Source: Proteobacteria bacterium UBA981
Lineage (GTDB): Bacteria > Pseudomonadota > Gammaproteobacteria > Ga0077536
Length of the DNA stretch: 64,000 bases
Direction of reading: 5' to 3'
NCBI GenBank assembly: GCA_002292285.1
Contig: DBBP01000012.1
Location: 124,001 to 188,000 of the forward strand
Positions 8,606-17,273 of this stretch are shown here, piece after piece. Under the pieces are notes generated by a model. It was given only the letters and a program-made list of their open reading frames with translations. It did no database searches and was not told the origin of the DNA. The translations under genes and the position numbers were made by a program. How positions within the stretch are numbered: the stretch's first letter is position 1; the number at the start of each line of letters is the position of its first letter.

Positions 8606-9763
8606 ATGTTTGAATTAATGGATTCTTACAGTCAACAAGCAGTGATCAAAGTGATTGGCGTAGGCGGTGGCGGCGGGAATGCCGTTGAGCACATGCTGAG
8701 CGCGGAAATAGAGGGGGTTGAATTTCTGTGCGCGAACACTGACGCGCAAGTGCTCAAGACTTCCAGTGTCAAAACGACTCTGCAATTGGGAAGTGAAATC
8801 ACCAAGGGCCTGGGAGCCGGTGCCAGTCCGGAAATCGGACGCCAGGCGGCGCTCGACGATCGCGAACGCATCAGTGATGCGCTGGAGGGCGCGGATATGG
8901 TGTTCATTACCGCGGGCATGGGAGGCGGAACCGGCACCGGCGCCGCACCGGTGGTGGCACAAATCGCCAAAGAAATGGGGATTTTGACTGTCGCTGTTGT
9001 GACTCGTCCTTTTCCTTTCGAGGGGCGCAAGCGTGCCAGTATCGCAAGCGACGGCATGAAGGAGTTGGGCCAGTACGTTGATTCTCTGATCACCATTCCA
9101 AACGAGAAATTACTCAGCGTGTTAGGTCGCGATATCAGTCTCCTCAATGCGTTCAAAGCAGCGAACGATGTGTTGCTTGGCGCCGTCCAGGGCATTGCGG
9201 AGTTAATAACTTGCCCAGGCTTGATCAACGTTGACTTCGCCGACGTCAGGACCGTGATGTCGGAAATGGGCATGGCGATGATGGGATCGGGAAGCGCTCG
9301 CGGGCAGGACCGGGCGAGGGTTGCAGCAGAGGCCGCAATATCAAGCCCGTTATTGGAAGATATCAATTTATCCGGCGCACGCGGAATTCTAATCAATGTC
9401 ACGTCCGGACTTGACTTGACCATGGGTGAATTTGAAGAGGTGGGTAATACGGTAAAAGAGTTTTCTTCCGACAATGCAACAGTTGTAGTCGGCACCGTTA
9501 TTGATGAAGACATGCAAGACGAAATCCGTGTGACAGTAGTAGCAACGGGTATTGGTCCAAGCGCAGCGAACGGTGACCGCCCGAAGGAAGAGCCCTTGGC
9601 CCAGATCGCACGTCCGACGGAAGATACAGACATCGATTACAAACGGTTTGAGCGTCCGACGGTCATCCGAAACAAGGACGATGAACCCGGCGCCAACGGC
9701 GATAACGCGGGGGACACGGACTACCTTGACATCCCCGCGTTTCTTCGGCGCCAGGCGGATTAA
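8606..9763 (+). CDS. ftsZ: Cell division protein FtsZ
   Basis: Tubulin-like GTPase that forms the Z-ring. The ATG at 8606 follows an excellent ribosome-binding site (GGAGGA, 8595-8600) and gives 385 residues; an upstream in-frame start at 8549 is not needed. The T1 loop GVGGGGGNAVEHM is near residue 18, the tubulin signature GGGTGTGAAP near residue 110, and the T7 catalytic loop region NVDFADVRTVM near residue 208. A variable acidic linker is followed by the conserved C-terminal peptide LDIPAFLRRQAD, which docks on FtsA, ZipA and ZapD. ZapD is encoded at 16458-17273. Confidence 0.98.
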   Translation: MFELMDSYSQQAVIKVIGVGGGGGNAVEHMLSAEIEGVEFLCANTDAQVLKTSSVKTTLQLGSEITKGLGAGASPEIGRQAALDDRERISDALEGADMVFITAGMGGGTGTGAAPVVAQIAKEMGILTVAVVTRPFPFEGRKRASIASDGMKELGQYVDSLITIPNEKLLSVLGRDISLLNAFKAANDVLLGAVQGIAELITCPGLINVDFADVRTVMSEMGMAMMGSGSARGQDRARVAAEAAISSPLLEDINLSGARGILINVTSGLDLTMGEFEEVGNTVKEFSSDNATVVVGTVIDEDMQDEIRVTVVATGIGPSAANGDRPKEEPLAQIARPTEDTDIDYKRFERPTVIRNKDDEPGANGDNAGDTDYLDIPAFLRRQAD

Positions 9764-9804
9764 TCGCTCAGGGACGAGGTAAACAGGACGGAAGAAAAAC
9801 AACC

Positions 9805-9835
9805 TTATCAATGCGATACGAACGTGTGCTATCAT
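9805..9835 (+). promoter_or_regulatory. Possible lpxC promoter with extended -10
   Basis: TGCTATCAT (TATCAT at 9830-9835) is an extended -10 element 37 bases before the lpxC start. The best -35 candidate is TTATCA at 9805-9810, with a long 19-base spacer, so the extended TG would have to carry much of the recognition. The position in the 109-base ftsZ-lpxC gap is suitable. Assigned by eye only. Confidence 0.35.
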
Positions 9836-9872
9836 CGCGCCGAAGCAAGCCTTGCTAGGGGGAAGCGAGGAG

Positions 9873-10784
9873 ATGATAAAACAAAGAACCCTGAAGAATG
9901 TCATTCGGGCGACAGGCGTAGGTCTGCACACGGGACGCAAAGTGTTTCTTACTTTGCGCCCGGCGGCACCCGACACCGGCATTGTGTTCAGGCGTGAAGA
10001 TCTCTCTCCCTCGGTAGAGATAAACGCCCGTGCAGAAAATGTTGGCGACACCAGTCTTTCGACAAGTCTGGTCAAGGGCGACGTCAGGATATCGACCGTT
10101 GAGCACTTGCTCTCGGCATTCGCTGGTCTCGGAATCGACAACGCTTACGTCGATTTGAGTTCATCGGAGGTCCCGATAATGGACGGCAGCGCCGGGCCAT
10201 TTGTCTTTCTTATACAGTCGGCCGGTTTTGAACAACAAGATAAAGCGAAGAAATTTATCCGTATAAACCGCGAGATTTCCGTTAGTGACGGAGATAAATG
10301 GGCTCGCTTTGAGCCTTTCGACGGATTCAAGGTCTCTTTCGCAATCGAATTTGATCACCCGTTTTTTCATCAGCATAGCAAGCACGCGGAAATTGATTTT
10401 TCGACAACCTCATTCGTTAAAGAAGTGAGTCGCGCCCGCACTTTCGGTTTCATGAAAGAGGTCGAGATTCTGCGCGAACAGAATCTGGCGTTGGGCGGGA
10501 GTCTGGACAACGCCGTGGTGGTCGATGATTACCGGGTCCTGAACGAAGACGGTCTAAGATACGAAGACGAATTCGTGAAACATAAAATTCTCGACGCCAT
10601 TGGCGACTTGTATCTGCTCGGATATAGCCTGATAGGGGCTTTCCACGGCTACAAATCAGGGCACGAGCTGAATAACCGGCTGTTGCGTAAGATTCTTGCG
10701 GCAGAGGATGCCTGGGACCTGATCTCATATGAAGAAGATGAGGCTGCTCCCATTGTTTTCATGCAACCGATGCCAGCAGGCTAA
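9873..10784 (+). CDS. lpxC: UDP-3-O-acyl-N-acetylglucosamine deacetylase LpxC
   Basis: Zinc amidase that catalyses the committed step of lipid A synthesis. The ATG at 9873 gives 303 residues beginning MIKQRTLKNVIRATGVGLHTG, nearly the E. coli start, with an AGGGGGAAG ribosome-binding site at 9857-9865. Zinc ligands are visible in STVEHLLSAFAGLG (His near 78) and HKILDAIGDLYLLG (His and Asp near 235-240), with catalytic His in FHGYKSGHE. It closes the dcw cluster and converges on dciA, the two stop codons overlapping by 4 bases. Confidence 0.97.
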   Translation: MIKQRTLKNVIRATGVGLHTGRKVFLTLRPAAPDTGIVFRREDLSPSVEINARAENVGDTSLSTSLVKGDVRISTVEHLLSAFAGLGIDNAYVDLSSSEVPIMDGSAGPFVFLIQSAGFEQQDKAKKFIRINREISVSDGDKWARFEPFDGFKVSFAIEFDHPFFHQHSKHAEIDFSTTSFVKEVSRARTFGFMKEVEILREQNLALGGSLDNAVVVDDYRVLNEDGLRYEDEFVKHKILDAIGDLYLLGYSLIGAFHGYKSGHELNNRLLRKILAAEDAWDLISYEEDEAAPIVFMQPMPAG

Positions 10785-11239
10785 GCGTTAGGTTTTTTTT
10801 TCGTCGGATTTCCGCGCGAGGCTAATTTAAGCAGCGCATCGCGAATGTCGTCATCAGCCATGTGCTCAGCCTGGGCCGTAATTGAGTCCGCAGATTCTGG
10901 ACTCATTCTTGGGCCTTCCGGCCGACGCGTTTCTAATTTAACTGCCGGGGCTTTTTTTACCCGAATGCTGCGAATTGACGCGAATTCAGGAAGGCCGCTC
11001 AATGCCGCGAGAAGTTCGGGCGTTTTATATCGGACCTCCGCCGCCCATGCGGCATTGTCGACCTGTAAAACAAGGTAACCATCGTGCACCGCAGCGAGCC
11101 GAGTGTGCTTCGACAATCGGGAAGGTAAACAGGCCATTACAGTTAGGTTGAGCTGTGAAAGCCGGCGCGCTTGAGCACTTAATTGCTTTAAGCGGTCGAA
11201 TTTGGTCACAATATGTGAAACGGGTTCCAGCGAACTCAT
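10781..11239 (-). CDS. dciA: DciA-type replicative helicase loader (DUF721)
   Basis: The 152-residue protein resembles the DUF721/DciA family, whose members load or assist the replicative helicase DnaB in bacteria that lack DnaC. It has an N-terminal helical region, the conserved central run LVLQVDNAAWAAEVRYKTPELL near residues 55-75, and a charged, probably disordered C-terminus ending in TKKKPNA. In Pseudomonas-like genomes a gene of this family lies beside lpxC and secA, as here. It is transcribed against its neighbours: convergent with lpxC and divergent from the M23 peptidase gene with a 50-base gap. The helicase-loading role is family knowledge. Confidence 0.85.
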   Translation of the reverse strand: MSSLEPVSHIVTKFDRLKQLSAQARRLSQLNLTVMACLPSRLSKHTRLAAVHDGYLVLQVDNAAWAAEVRYKTPELLAALSGLPEFASIRSIRVKKAPAVKLETRRPEGPRMSPESADSITAQAEHMADDDIRDALLKLASRGNPTKKKPNA

Positions 11240-11289
11240 AATAAAAAGCCTACGAAGCGCCGAACCCAGGCGCTGACGATGAGATTCTC

Positions 11290-12225
11290 ATGGAAATTTT
11301 GCTCATATCCAAGTCTCGTGGCACATCCGGTCGCATCCGGTTGAATGTTTTCGCCTTGGCGGTGTTCGGCTTGCTTGCGCTCGGCGCAGCAGCCGTAACG
11401 ATACATTGGGGTTATGTGCGCGGCAGCGACGATATGGCCGCGATGATTCTCGATAATCCCGAACGCTCTGCGCAACTATGGCAGCGCGAAATCGTTCGGC
11501 AGCGCCAGTTCTTAACCCGACTGGAAGACGATCTCGACGCTGATCTGAGCGAATTGTCAAGTTCGGTCGGAAAGCTGATGGGTAGCCTTGGCAGGCTCGA
11601 TGCCATTGCTGAGCGGGTCGTGACGTCGAGCAGCCTCGACCCTAAAGAATTCGCCCTTGGAGCCGACGTACCGCTTGGTGGACCCTACCCTGATGCGTCC
11701 GAGCTACCGGAGTGGGGCGTGCTACTCGCGAATCTGAGTGCGCTCAAGACCGAGCTGGAATTGCGCGACTCGCGCCTGAGTGTACTCGAGTCATTCCTAC
11801 TGGATCGCGAACAGCTGAGTAATACCGAGCCCGATGGTCGCCCTGTCGACGACGGTTGGATCTCGTCCGGTTACGGTTACCGGACCCATCCGGTCTCCGG
11901 TCGTCGTGCGTTTCATAGCGGCATAGATTTCGCTGGTAAGCCAGGGCTGGACGTTAATGCGGTCGCAGACGGAATCGTGACGTGGTCCGGAAAGCGTTGG
12001 GGATACGGTAATCTGGTGGAGCTCAATCACGGGAATGGTTACGTTACCCGCTACGCACACAATCGTGTCAATCTGGTTACTCTCGGTGAGAAAGTGACGA
12101 AAAATCAAGCGATCGCCCTGCTAGGGAACACCGGCCAATCAACCGGCCCCCATGTCCACTTTGAGGTTGTACACAACAACCGTTCGGTTAATCCCTGGAA
12201 TTTCATTCGCCAGCACGCCGAATAA
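11290..12225 (+). CDS. M23 (LytM/lysostaphin-type) metallopeptidase, membrane-anchored
   Basis: Predicted periplasmic peptidoglycan endopeptidase or divisome-activator-type protein of 311 residues. A hydrophobic segment at about residues 18-38 anchors the N-terminus. A helical, probably coiled region follows (residues 60-180, rich in Leu, Glu and Arg), then the M23 domain. The zinc motifs are intact: HSGIDF (HxxxD, near residue 209), the mid-domain H of TRYAHN, and HVHFE (HxH, near residue 287), so it should be catalytically competent, unlike EnvC- or NlpD-type activators. It lies between dciA and secA, a position also seen in Pseudomonas. Confidence 0.92.
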   Translation: MEILLISKSRGTSGRIRLNVFALAVFGLLALGAAAVTIHWGYVRGSDDMAAMILDNPERSAQLWQREIVRQRQFLTRLEDDLDADLSELSSSVGKLMGSLGRLDAIAERVVTSSSLDPKEFALGADVPLGGPYPDASELPEWGVLLANLSALKTELELRDSRLSVLESFLLDREQLSNTEPDGRPVDDGWISSGYGYRTHPVSGRRAFHSGIDFAGKPGLDVNAVADGIVTWSGKRWGYGNLVELNHGNGYVTRYAHNRVNLVTLGEKVTKNQAIALLGNTGQSTGPHVHFEVVHNNRSVNPWNFIRQHAE

Positions 12226-12346
12226 AGGCCACGCACAAGCGTTACCCCTTTCTCGCTGCCGGGCGTAGCGGCGACGATTCCCAGCACCAAGCCTGAAAAC
12301 CAGTAGCTTTCTACCCGCTTTCTGCAGATCCTAAGTGCCGCACCAA

Positions 12347-12363
12347 CTCAGTTCGAAACTGAG
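12347..12363 (+). repeat. Short perfect inverted repeat upstream of secA
   Basis: CTCAGTT-CGA-AACTGAG: 7-bp arms with a 3-base loop, 31 bases upstream of the possible secA -10 element. There is no following T-run, so a terminator is unlikely. It could be an operator or chance. Confidence 0.5.
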
Positions 12364-12394
12364 AGTTTAGTCCAGTGACATGGCGCGGATTTGC

Positions 12395-12400
12395 TACAAT
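12395..12400 (+). promoter_or_regulatory. Possible secA promoter (extended -10 TGCTACAAT)
   Basis: TACAAT at 12395-12400 is preceded by TG at the extended -10 position. No good -35 is visible at 16-18 bases upstream. It lies 69 bases before the secA ATG in a 243-base gap that otherwise holds only the inverted repeat at 12347. Confidence 0.35.
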
Positions 12401-12468
12401 GCCGAGCATTCGCATGCAAACGCCTTGCGTGCTCGCGCTTACCCCATAGTCACCGTCGAAATAGGCCC

Positions 12469-15207
12469 ATGGCTGCAAATCTCAAGTCAATCCCCGCCCG
12501 TCTGATGCGGTCAGTGTTCGGTACTCGAAACGATCGCCTGATCAAGCGCATGCGCAAGGATGTCGAGGCAATCAATGCACTCGAATCCGATTTTGAAGCT
12601 CTAGACGACTCGGCGCTTCGAGCGAAAACAACCGAATTCAGGGAACGCTTCACTGCCGGTGAGAGCCTCGATGCTTTACTCCCGGAGGCGTTCGCGGTGG
12701 TGCGCGAAACCGGCAAGCGGGTCCTTGGCATGCGCCATTTCGACGAACAGCTGATCGGCGGAATGGTGCTTCATCAGGGCAAGATTGCAGAAATGCGCAC
12801 CGGCGAAGGTAAAACACTCGTCGCCACGCTACCCGCGTATTTGAACGCTCTGTCTGGCGACTCAGTGCACGTCGTCACGGTGAACGATTATCTTGCTCGA
12901 CGTGATGCTGAATGGATGGGGCAGATATACAACGCCCTCGACATGTCCGTTGGTGTTGTACTCGGAGGCATGGTTGCCGAGGACCGTCAACGTTCCTACG
13001 CGAGCGCGATAACTTACGGAACCAATAACGAGTTCGGGTTCGACTATCTGCGCGACAACATGGCTTTTCATCCGGACCAGAGAGTCCAGAGAGATACGAG
13101 CTTCGCTATCGTTGACGAGGTCGACTCCATCCTAATTGACGAAGCTCGAACGCCGCTGATTATTTCTGGGCCTACCGACGATCGCAGCGACCTGTACGTG
13201 CGAATTAATGCTTTGATACCTCAGCTTGTTCGACAGCAAGAAGAAGATGGCCCTGGGGATTTCACCGTAGACGAGAAAGCTCGCCAGGTATATCTGACCG
13301 AGGACGGGCACGAGCATTTCGAGCAGTTACTAGCGTCCGAGGGACTACTGGAGGCGGGCGACAGTTTGTACAGCGCTGCCAACATTTCGCTAATGCATCA
13401 TGTATACGCGGCGATTCGCGCTCATGCGCTGTTTCAGGTCGATGTGGATTATGTTGTCAAAGATGGCGAGATCGTCATCGTCGACGAATTTACCGGCCGC
13501 ACGATGCCAGGACGGCGCTGGTCCGAAGGACTGCATCAGGCAGTCGAGGCGAAAGAAGGCGTGAAGATTCAGTTGGAGAATCAGACCCTCGCTTCGATCA
13601 CGTACCAGAACTATTTCCGCTTGTACAAAAAACTGTCCGGCATGACCGGAACGGCAGATACCGAGGCATACGAATTTCAAGAAATATATGCGCTCGAAGT
13701 CGTCGTCGTGCCTACCCATCGCGAGATGGTTCGCGATGATCGCGGGGACCTGGTTTTCCTGACAGCGAAGGAAAAATTTGATGCGATTATCGACGATATC
13801 CGCGAGTGCGTTGAGCGAGAGCAACCGGTATTAGTTGGTACGACCTCAATAGAAACTTCCGAATACCTGGCCGGGCTACTGCGCAAGCAGAACATCAAAC
13901 ATGAAGTGCTAAACGCAAAGTTCCACGAAAAGGAAGCACAGATAATCGCGAATGCCGGGCGAGCCGGGACAGTTACCGTGGCAACGAACATGGCTGGTCG
14001 AGGGACCGACATCGTACTCGGTGGCAATCTCGAAGCAGAAATCTCGGACCTGCAGGACCCTGATGAAACTCAATTGCAGCAAGTCAAAGAACAGTGGGAT
14101 GTGCGCCACGAAGCGGTGTTGCAAGCAGGCGGATTGCACATAATCGGTACCGAGCGACACGAATCCCGGCGAATAGACAACCAGCTGCGGGGCCGTGCCG
14201 GTCGACAGGGCGATGCCGGATCAAGCCGTTTTTTCCTCTCGCTTGAGGATAATTTGATGCGCATATTCGCTTCTGAACGCGTTAGCGGCTTGATGCAGAA
14301 ATTAGGTATGGAGGACGGGGAAGCGATTGAGCATCCTTGGGTCTCCCGCGCCATTGAAAATGCTCAACGCAAGGTGGAAGGGCGCAATTTCGACATTCGC
14401 AAGCAACTTCTGGATTTCGATGATGTCGCCAACGATCAGCGCAAGCATGTATACGAACAGCGTCGGGAGCTGATGGAGGCCGATGATATATCGGAGAACA
14501 TCAAAGGGATCCGCCACGACGTCGTCAACGACTTAGTCGACTCGCACCTTCCCCCTGGTAGTTTTGATGAGAGCTGGGACGTACCTGGGCTCGTCGTTGC
14601 CCTGGAACAGGAGTTTTCAATAAAAGCTGATATTCAGAATTGGCTCGATACAGAAAACGAACTCGGCGAAGAAGACATTCGGGGTCGAATTCTCTCTCAA
14701 ATCGAAACTGCGTATGCCGATAAGGAAGCTATAGCCGGGGAAGAGGTGCTGCGAAATTTCGAGAAGGCAATCATGCTGCAGGTGCTCGACACCCACTGGA
14801 AGGAACATCTCGCTGCGATGGATTATCTCAGGCAAGGCATCCACTTGCGTGGTTTTGCCCAGAAGAACCCAAAGCAGGAGTACAAGCGCGAGGCTTTCGA
14901 AATGTTCGGGCGTTTGCTGAGCGAAATCACCCGCGATGTGATCGGAATATTGTCGAAAGTTGAAGTTAAGGCCAACGATGACGTGGAGGCTGTTGAAGAA
15001 CAGAATCGACGGACTTCGGAGCAAGACTACCAATACCAATCTGCCAGCGATGCGCCGCCTGCTGCCGATCAGCCTGGAGATAGAACGACAGGAGAGCCGG
15101 ATCGACCGGCGCCGTTTGTGCGGGGTGCCAAGAAAGTAGGCCGCAATGAGCCATGCCCTTGTGGCTCAGGTAAAAAATACAAGCAATGCCACGGTAAACT
15201 GGAATAG
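12469..15207 (+). CDS. secA: Preprotein translocase motor ATPase SecA
   Basis: ATPase that drives preproteins through SecYEG. The ATG at 12469 gives 912 residues starting MAANLKSIPARLMRSVFGT, the normal family length; the frame is open further upstream to 12391 but without homologous residues. The Walker A motif MRTGEGKTLVA lies near residue 108, the DEAD-type motif VDEVDSILIDEARTPL near residue 210, and the second helicase motif TNMAGRGTDIVLGGN near residue 505. The extreme C-terminus carries the zinc/SecB-binding motif (CPCGSGKKYKQCH). No secM-like gene precedes it. Confidence 0.98.
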   Translation: MAANLKSIPARLMRSVFGTRNDRLIKRMRKDVEAINALESDFEALDDSALRAKTTEFRERFTAGESLDALLPEAFAVVRETGKRVLGMRHFDEQLIGGMVLHQGKIAEMRTGEGKTLVATLPAYLNALSGDSVHVVTVNDYLARRDAEWMGQIYNALDMSVGVVLGGMVAEDRQRSYASAITYGTNNEFGFDYLRDNMAFHPDQRVQRDTSFAIVDEVDSILIDEARTPLIISGPTDDRSDLYVRINALIPQLVRQQEEDGPGDFTVDEKARQVYLTEDGHEHFEQLLASEGLLEAGDSLYSAANISLMHHVYAAIRAHALFQVDVDYVVKDGEIVIVDEFTGRTMPGRRWSEGLHQAVEAKEGVKIQLENQTLASITYQNYFRLYKKLSGMTGTADTEAYEFQEIYALEVVVVPTHREMVRDDRGDLVFLTAKEKFDAIIDDIRECVEREQPVLVGTTSIETSEYLAGLLRKQNIKHEVLNAKFHEKEAQIIANAGRAGTVTVATNMAGRGTDIVLGGNLEAEISDLQDPDETQLQQVKEQWDVRHEAVLQAGGLHIIGTERHESRRIDNQLRGRAGRQGDAGSSRFFLSLEDNLMRIFASERVSGLMQKLGMEDGEAIEHPWVSRAIENAQRKVEGRNFDIRKQLLDFDDVANDQRKHVYEQRRELMEADDISENIKGIRHDVVNDLVDSHLPPGSFDESWDVPGLVVALEQEFSIKADIQNWLDTENELGEEDIRGRILSQIETAYADKEAIAGEEVLRNFEKAIMLQVLDTHWKEHLAAMDYLRQGIHLRGFAQKNPKQEYKREAFEMFGRLLSEITRDVIGILSKVEVKANDDVEAVEEQNRRTSEQDYQYQSASDAPPAADQPGDRTTGEPDRPAPFVRGAKKVGRNEPCPCGSGKKYKQCHGKLE

Positions 15208-15305
15208 TGCAAGCCGCGCGAGCACGTATCAGCTTGCACAATATCCATTGGAACGACCAGAAGTTCGATGCTATCCGCGCTGAACGCGAACGAGACAAGC
15301 ACGGA

Positions 15306-16313
15306 ATGGACTCCGCGCTAATCATAGTCGCGGCGGGCGTAATCCGGCGGCCAGACGGACGAATTTTATTGAGTCTGCGTCCTACAGACGCGCATCAAGG
15401 CGGACTATGGGAGTTTCCTGGCGGCAAGGTCGAGCGCTCCGAGCGGGCGATCGAAGCCCTCACCAGAGAACTTTACGAGGAACTTGGATTGCGCGTTCGT
15501 AGTGCGATGCCATTGATAAGGATAGCTTATGAATATCCTGACCGGCGGGTCGACCTGCGCGTATTCGAAGTGACTGAGTGGTCAGGTGAGCCATATGGAC
15601 GCGAAGGTCAGCAGGTCGCGTGGTTCGCTGCTAATGATTTATCGGGTGTGTGCGTGCCCGCAGCAAACGACGGCATCCGCACCGCGGCTCAGCTTCCTGA
15701 CCTTGCCATCTGTACGTCACTAGAAGGCGGGCAGCACGAGCGTGACATAGCCTCATTAGAAAGTTATCTCAAAGCCGGTATTAGGCTAATACGTCTCAGT
15801 ACCCCGGCATCTGACGACCCCGATCTCCTTCGAACGCTCGCCCAGGCGGCAGATTTATGCCGCATCTACGGAGCGAGAATGACAGTCTGCTCTGCCCGTC
15901 CAAATAGGCCTGCCAGCAACCTCTATGGCGTTCATGTGTCTGCTAACGACTTGCGCGGCGGGTTTCAACCCCCCTCCAATTCGAATCTACTTACTAGCGC
16001 GAGTTGCCAGAACCGTAGTGATTTGGATCTTGCCGAAAAGATTGGCGTTGACTTCGTGTACCTGGAGTATCTTCAGCCCCCCGCTAGCGTCGGTGGACAC
16101 GGACGCCAGTGGCGGTCGTTACGGGCAGCGTCATCGCGCCTGAAGATTCCGGCGTATGCATGCGGTTCTGTGTCCGCCTCCGACGCTTTTATGGCACGCA
16201 GTATGGGGTGCCAAGGGGTCGCACTAGCCTGCGACCTCGGCGAGTCCTGCGACATGCCTGGTGTCGTCGCGACAGCTCGCTTCTATGGACAAAAAGCAAT
16301 TACGTGGACGTGA
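15306..16313 (+). CDS. Nudix hydrolase fused to a ThiE/TenI-like domain (MutT-type)
   Basis: The N-terminal 130 residues form a Nudix domain with a complete Nudix box (GGKVERSERAIEALTRELYEELG), expected to sanitise oxidised nucleotides such as 8-oxo-dGTP. The remainder (about residues 135-335) resembles the TIM-barrel thiamine-phosphate synthase family, with ESYLKAGIRLIRL near its start and VDFVYLEYLQPPASVGG, a degenerate form of the HLGQ- and TPTKS-type ThiE motifs; synthase activity is doubtful. The ATG at 15306 is chosen because it opens directly onto the Nudix fold; GTG at 15207 is possible. The same two-domain arrangement occurs in Pseudomonas MutT proteins. Confidence 0.85.
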   Translation: MDSALIIVAAGVIRRPDGRILLSLRPTDAHQGGLWEFPGGKVERSERAIEALTRELYEELGLRVRSAMPLIRIAYEYPDRRVDLRVFEVTEWSGEPYGREGQQVAWFAANDLSGVCVPAANDGIRTAAQLPDLAICTSLEGGQHERDIASLESYLKAGIRLIRLSTPASDDPDLLRTLAQAADLCRIYGARMTVCSARPNRPASNLYGVHVSANDLRGGFQPPSNSNLLTSASCQNRSDLDLAEKIGVDFVYLEYLQPPASVGGHGRQWRSLRAASSRLKIPAYACGSVSASDAFMARSMGCQGVALACDLGESCDMPGVVATARFYGQKAITWT

Positions 16314-16457
16314 ATTAACGCCTGCGAGAATTATGGCTGCGGGTCGAGATCCTGGGCATCGGAATGTGGGTGGAGCAATCGTGCGCGGTAATCGGGCTTC
16401 AAACCATGGACCCTTTGCACGAATAGAATGGTGGTGCGCTGGGCGTGCTGCGGGATT

Positions 16458-17273
16458 CTAGATTCCGCAGCAGTGAAGTTCAAATTGGACGTCGTTACTG
16501 AGCTGGCTAGGTCTCACGCACGTCTGGGGCTGGTTGTAAAAACGTACTGTGAAACGGTGTTTGCCGCCGCTGATTTCCGGAAACGCCTGTAATTCGGCAG
16601 GCATAACCACACGTACGATTTGACAGGGCAAAGTGCTGTCAATCTGTTGCTGGTAGAAGCCGGAGTCGGCGGTCACGGTGCGTGGGCTACTGCTGTTCCG
16701 GATTAGACTCAAGATCATTGTGATAGCGTCTTCAACTATTCTCAGGTCCCGCATCCAATCGTTCAGGTGAGCTTGTCGCAAAGACGGGTCGGCATTGAGC
16801 CAAAAATGAAAGGCTGGAACGTCGAAATTGCATGTACCACCGGGAATGCTCAGACGTTGGCGGAGCTGGCTGGTCAGCTCGTCATTTCGTAGCGCCGAAC
16901 CGGGTTGATATTCAGCTGGTTTCAGCTTGTGCAAAATGTCACTGATGGCTTTTAGCGTTTCATCGAGTGCAGTTGGATCGACTCCCGGATTGTTTTTCAG
17001 GCCAGCAAGGGTCGACATATGGCGCTCGAGTTCCTTGATGATTTCGCCTTTGATATCAGTGCGGGTCAAGAAATCACTGACTTCAAGCATTCTTGATATG
17101 GCGTTTCGCGCGTCCCATTCGCCGGCATTCTGGATACCGGCCTCGATGCCAAGAAACAGATGCTCAAGCCTAAGGCAGTTGCGGATCCGTTCATTGAGCG
17201 GTTGTTCGAATATGAGCGACGACACCGGGCCAGGAAACAGACTCGTCTGTTGATTCGATGCATCCAAGGTCAT
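16458..17273 (-). CDS. zapD: Z-ring-associated protein ZapD
   Basis: Cytoplasmic protein that binds the FtsZ C-terminal peptide and bundles FtsZ filaments. The 271-residue product fits the family (about 250 residues). It has the N-terminal FEQPLNERIRNCLRLEHLF segment near residue 22, the conserved WLNADPSLRQAHLNDWM region near residue 160 and the C-terminal beta-rich half with FTVRFYNQP. It is the last gene of the pilBCD-coaE-zapD block and overlaps coaE by 4 bases. yacG, often beside zapD and coaE, is absent here. Confidence 0.94.
   Translation of the reverse strand: MTLDASNQQTSLFPGPVSSLIFEQPLNERIRNCLRLEHLFLGIEAGIQNAGEWDARNAISRMLEVSDFLTRTDIKGEIIKELERHMSTLAGLKNNPGVDPTALDETLKAISDILHKLKPAEYQPGSALRNDELTSQLRQRLSIPGGTCNFDVPAFHFWLNADPSLRQAHLNDWMRDLRIVEDAITMILSLIRNSSSPRTVTADSGFYQQQIDSTLPCQIVRVVMPAELQAFPEISGGKHRFTVRFYNQPQTCVRPSQLSNDVQFELHCCGI

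Noticed and set aside
8632..9633. 333-codon open frame antisense to ftsZ
   Set aside because: Lies wholly within ftsZ, which has its ribosome-binding site and all tubulin motifs; the antisense product has no recognisable features and is a codon-bias shadow.
10790..10800. T-run after lpxC as an intrinsic terminator
   Set aside because: No real stem precedes it (only 4 bp), and the run is the complement of Lys codons at the C-terminus of dciA.
16261..16461. 66-codon frame between the Nudix-ThiE gene and zapD
   Set aside because: Overlaps the end of the Nudix-ThiE gene, lacks a ribosome-binding site and any family motif; not YacG.
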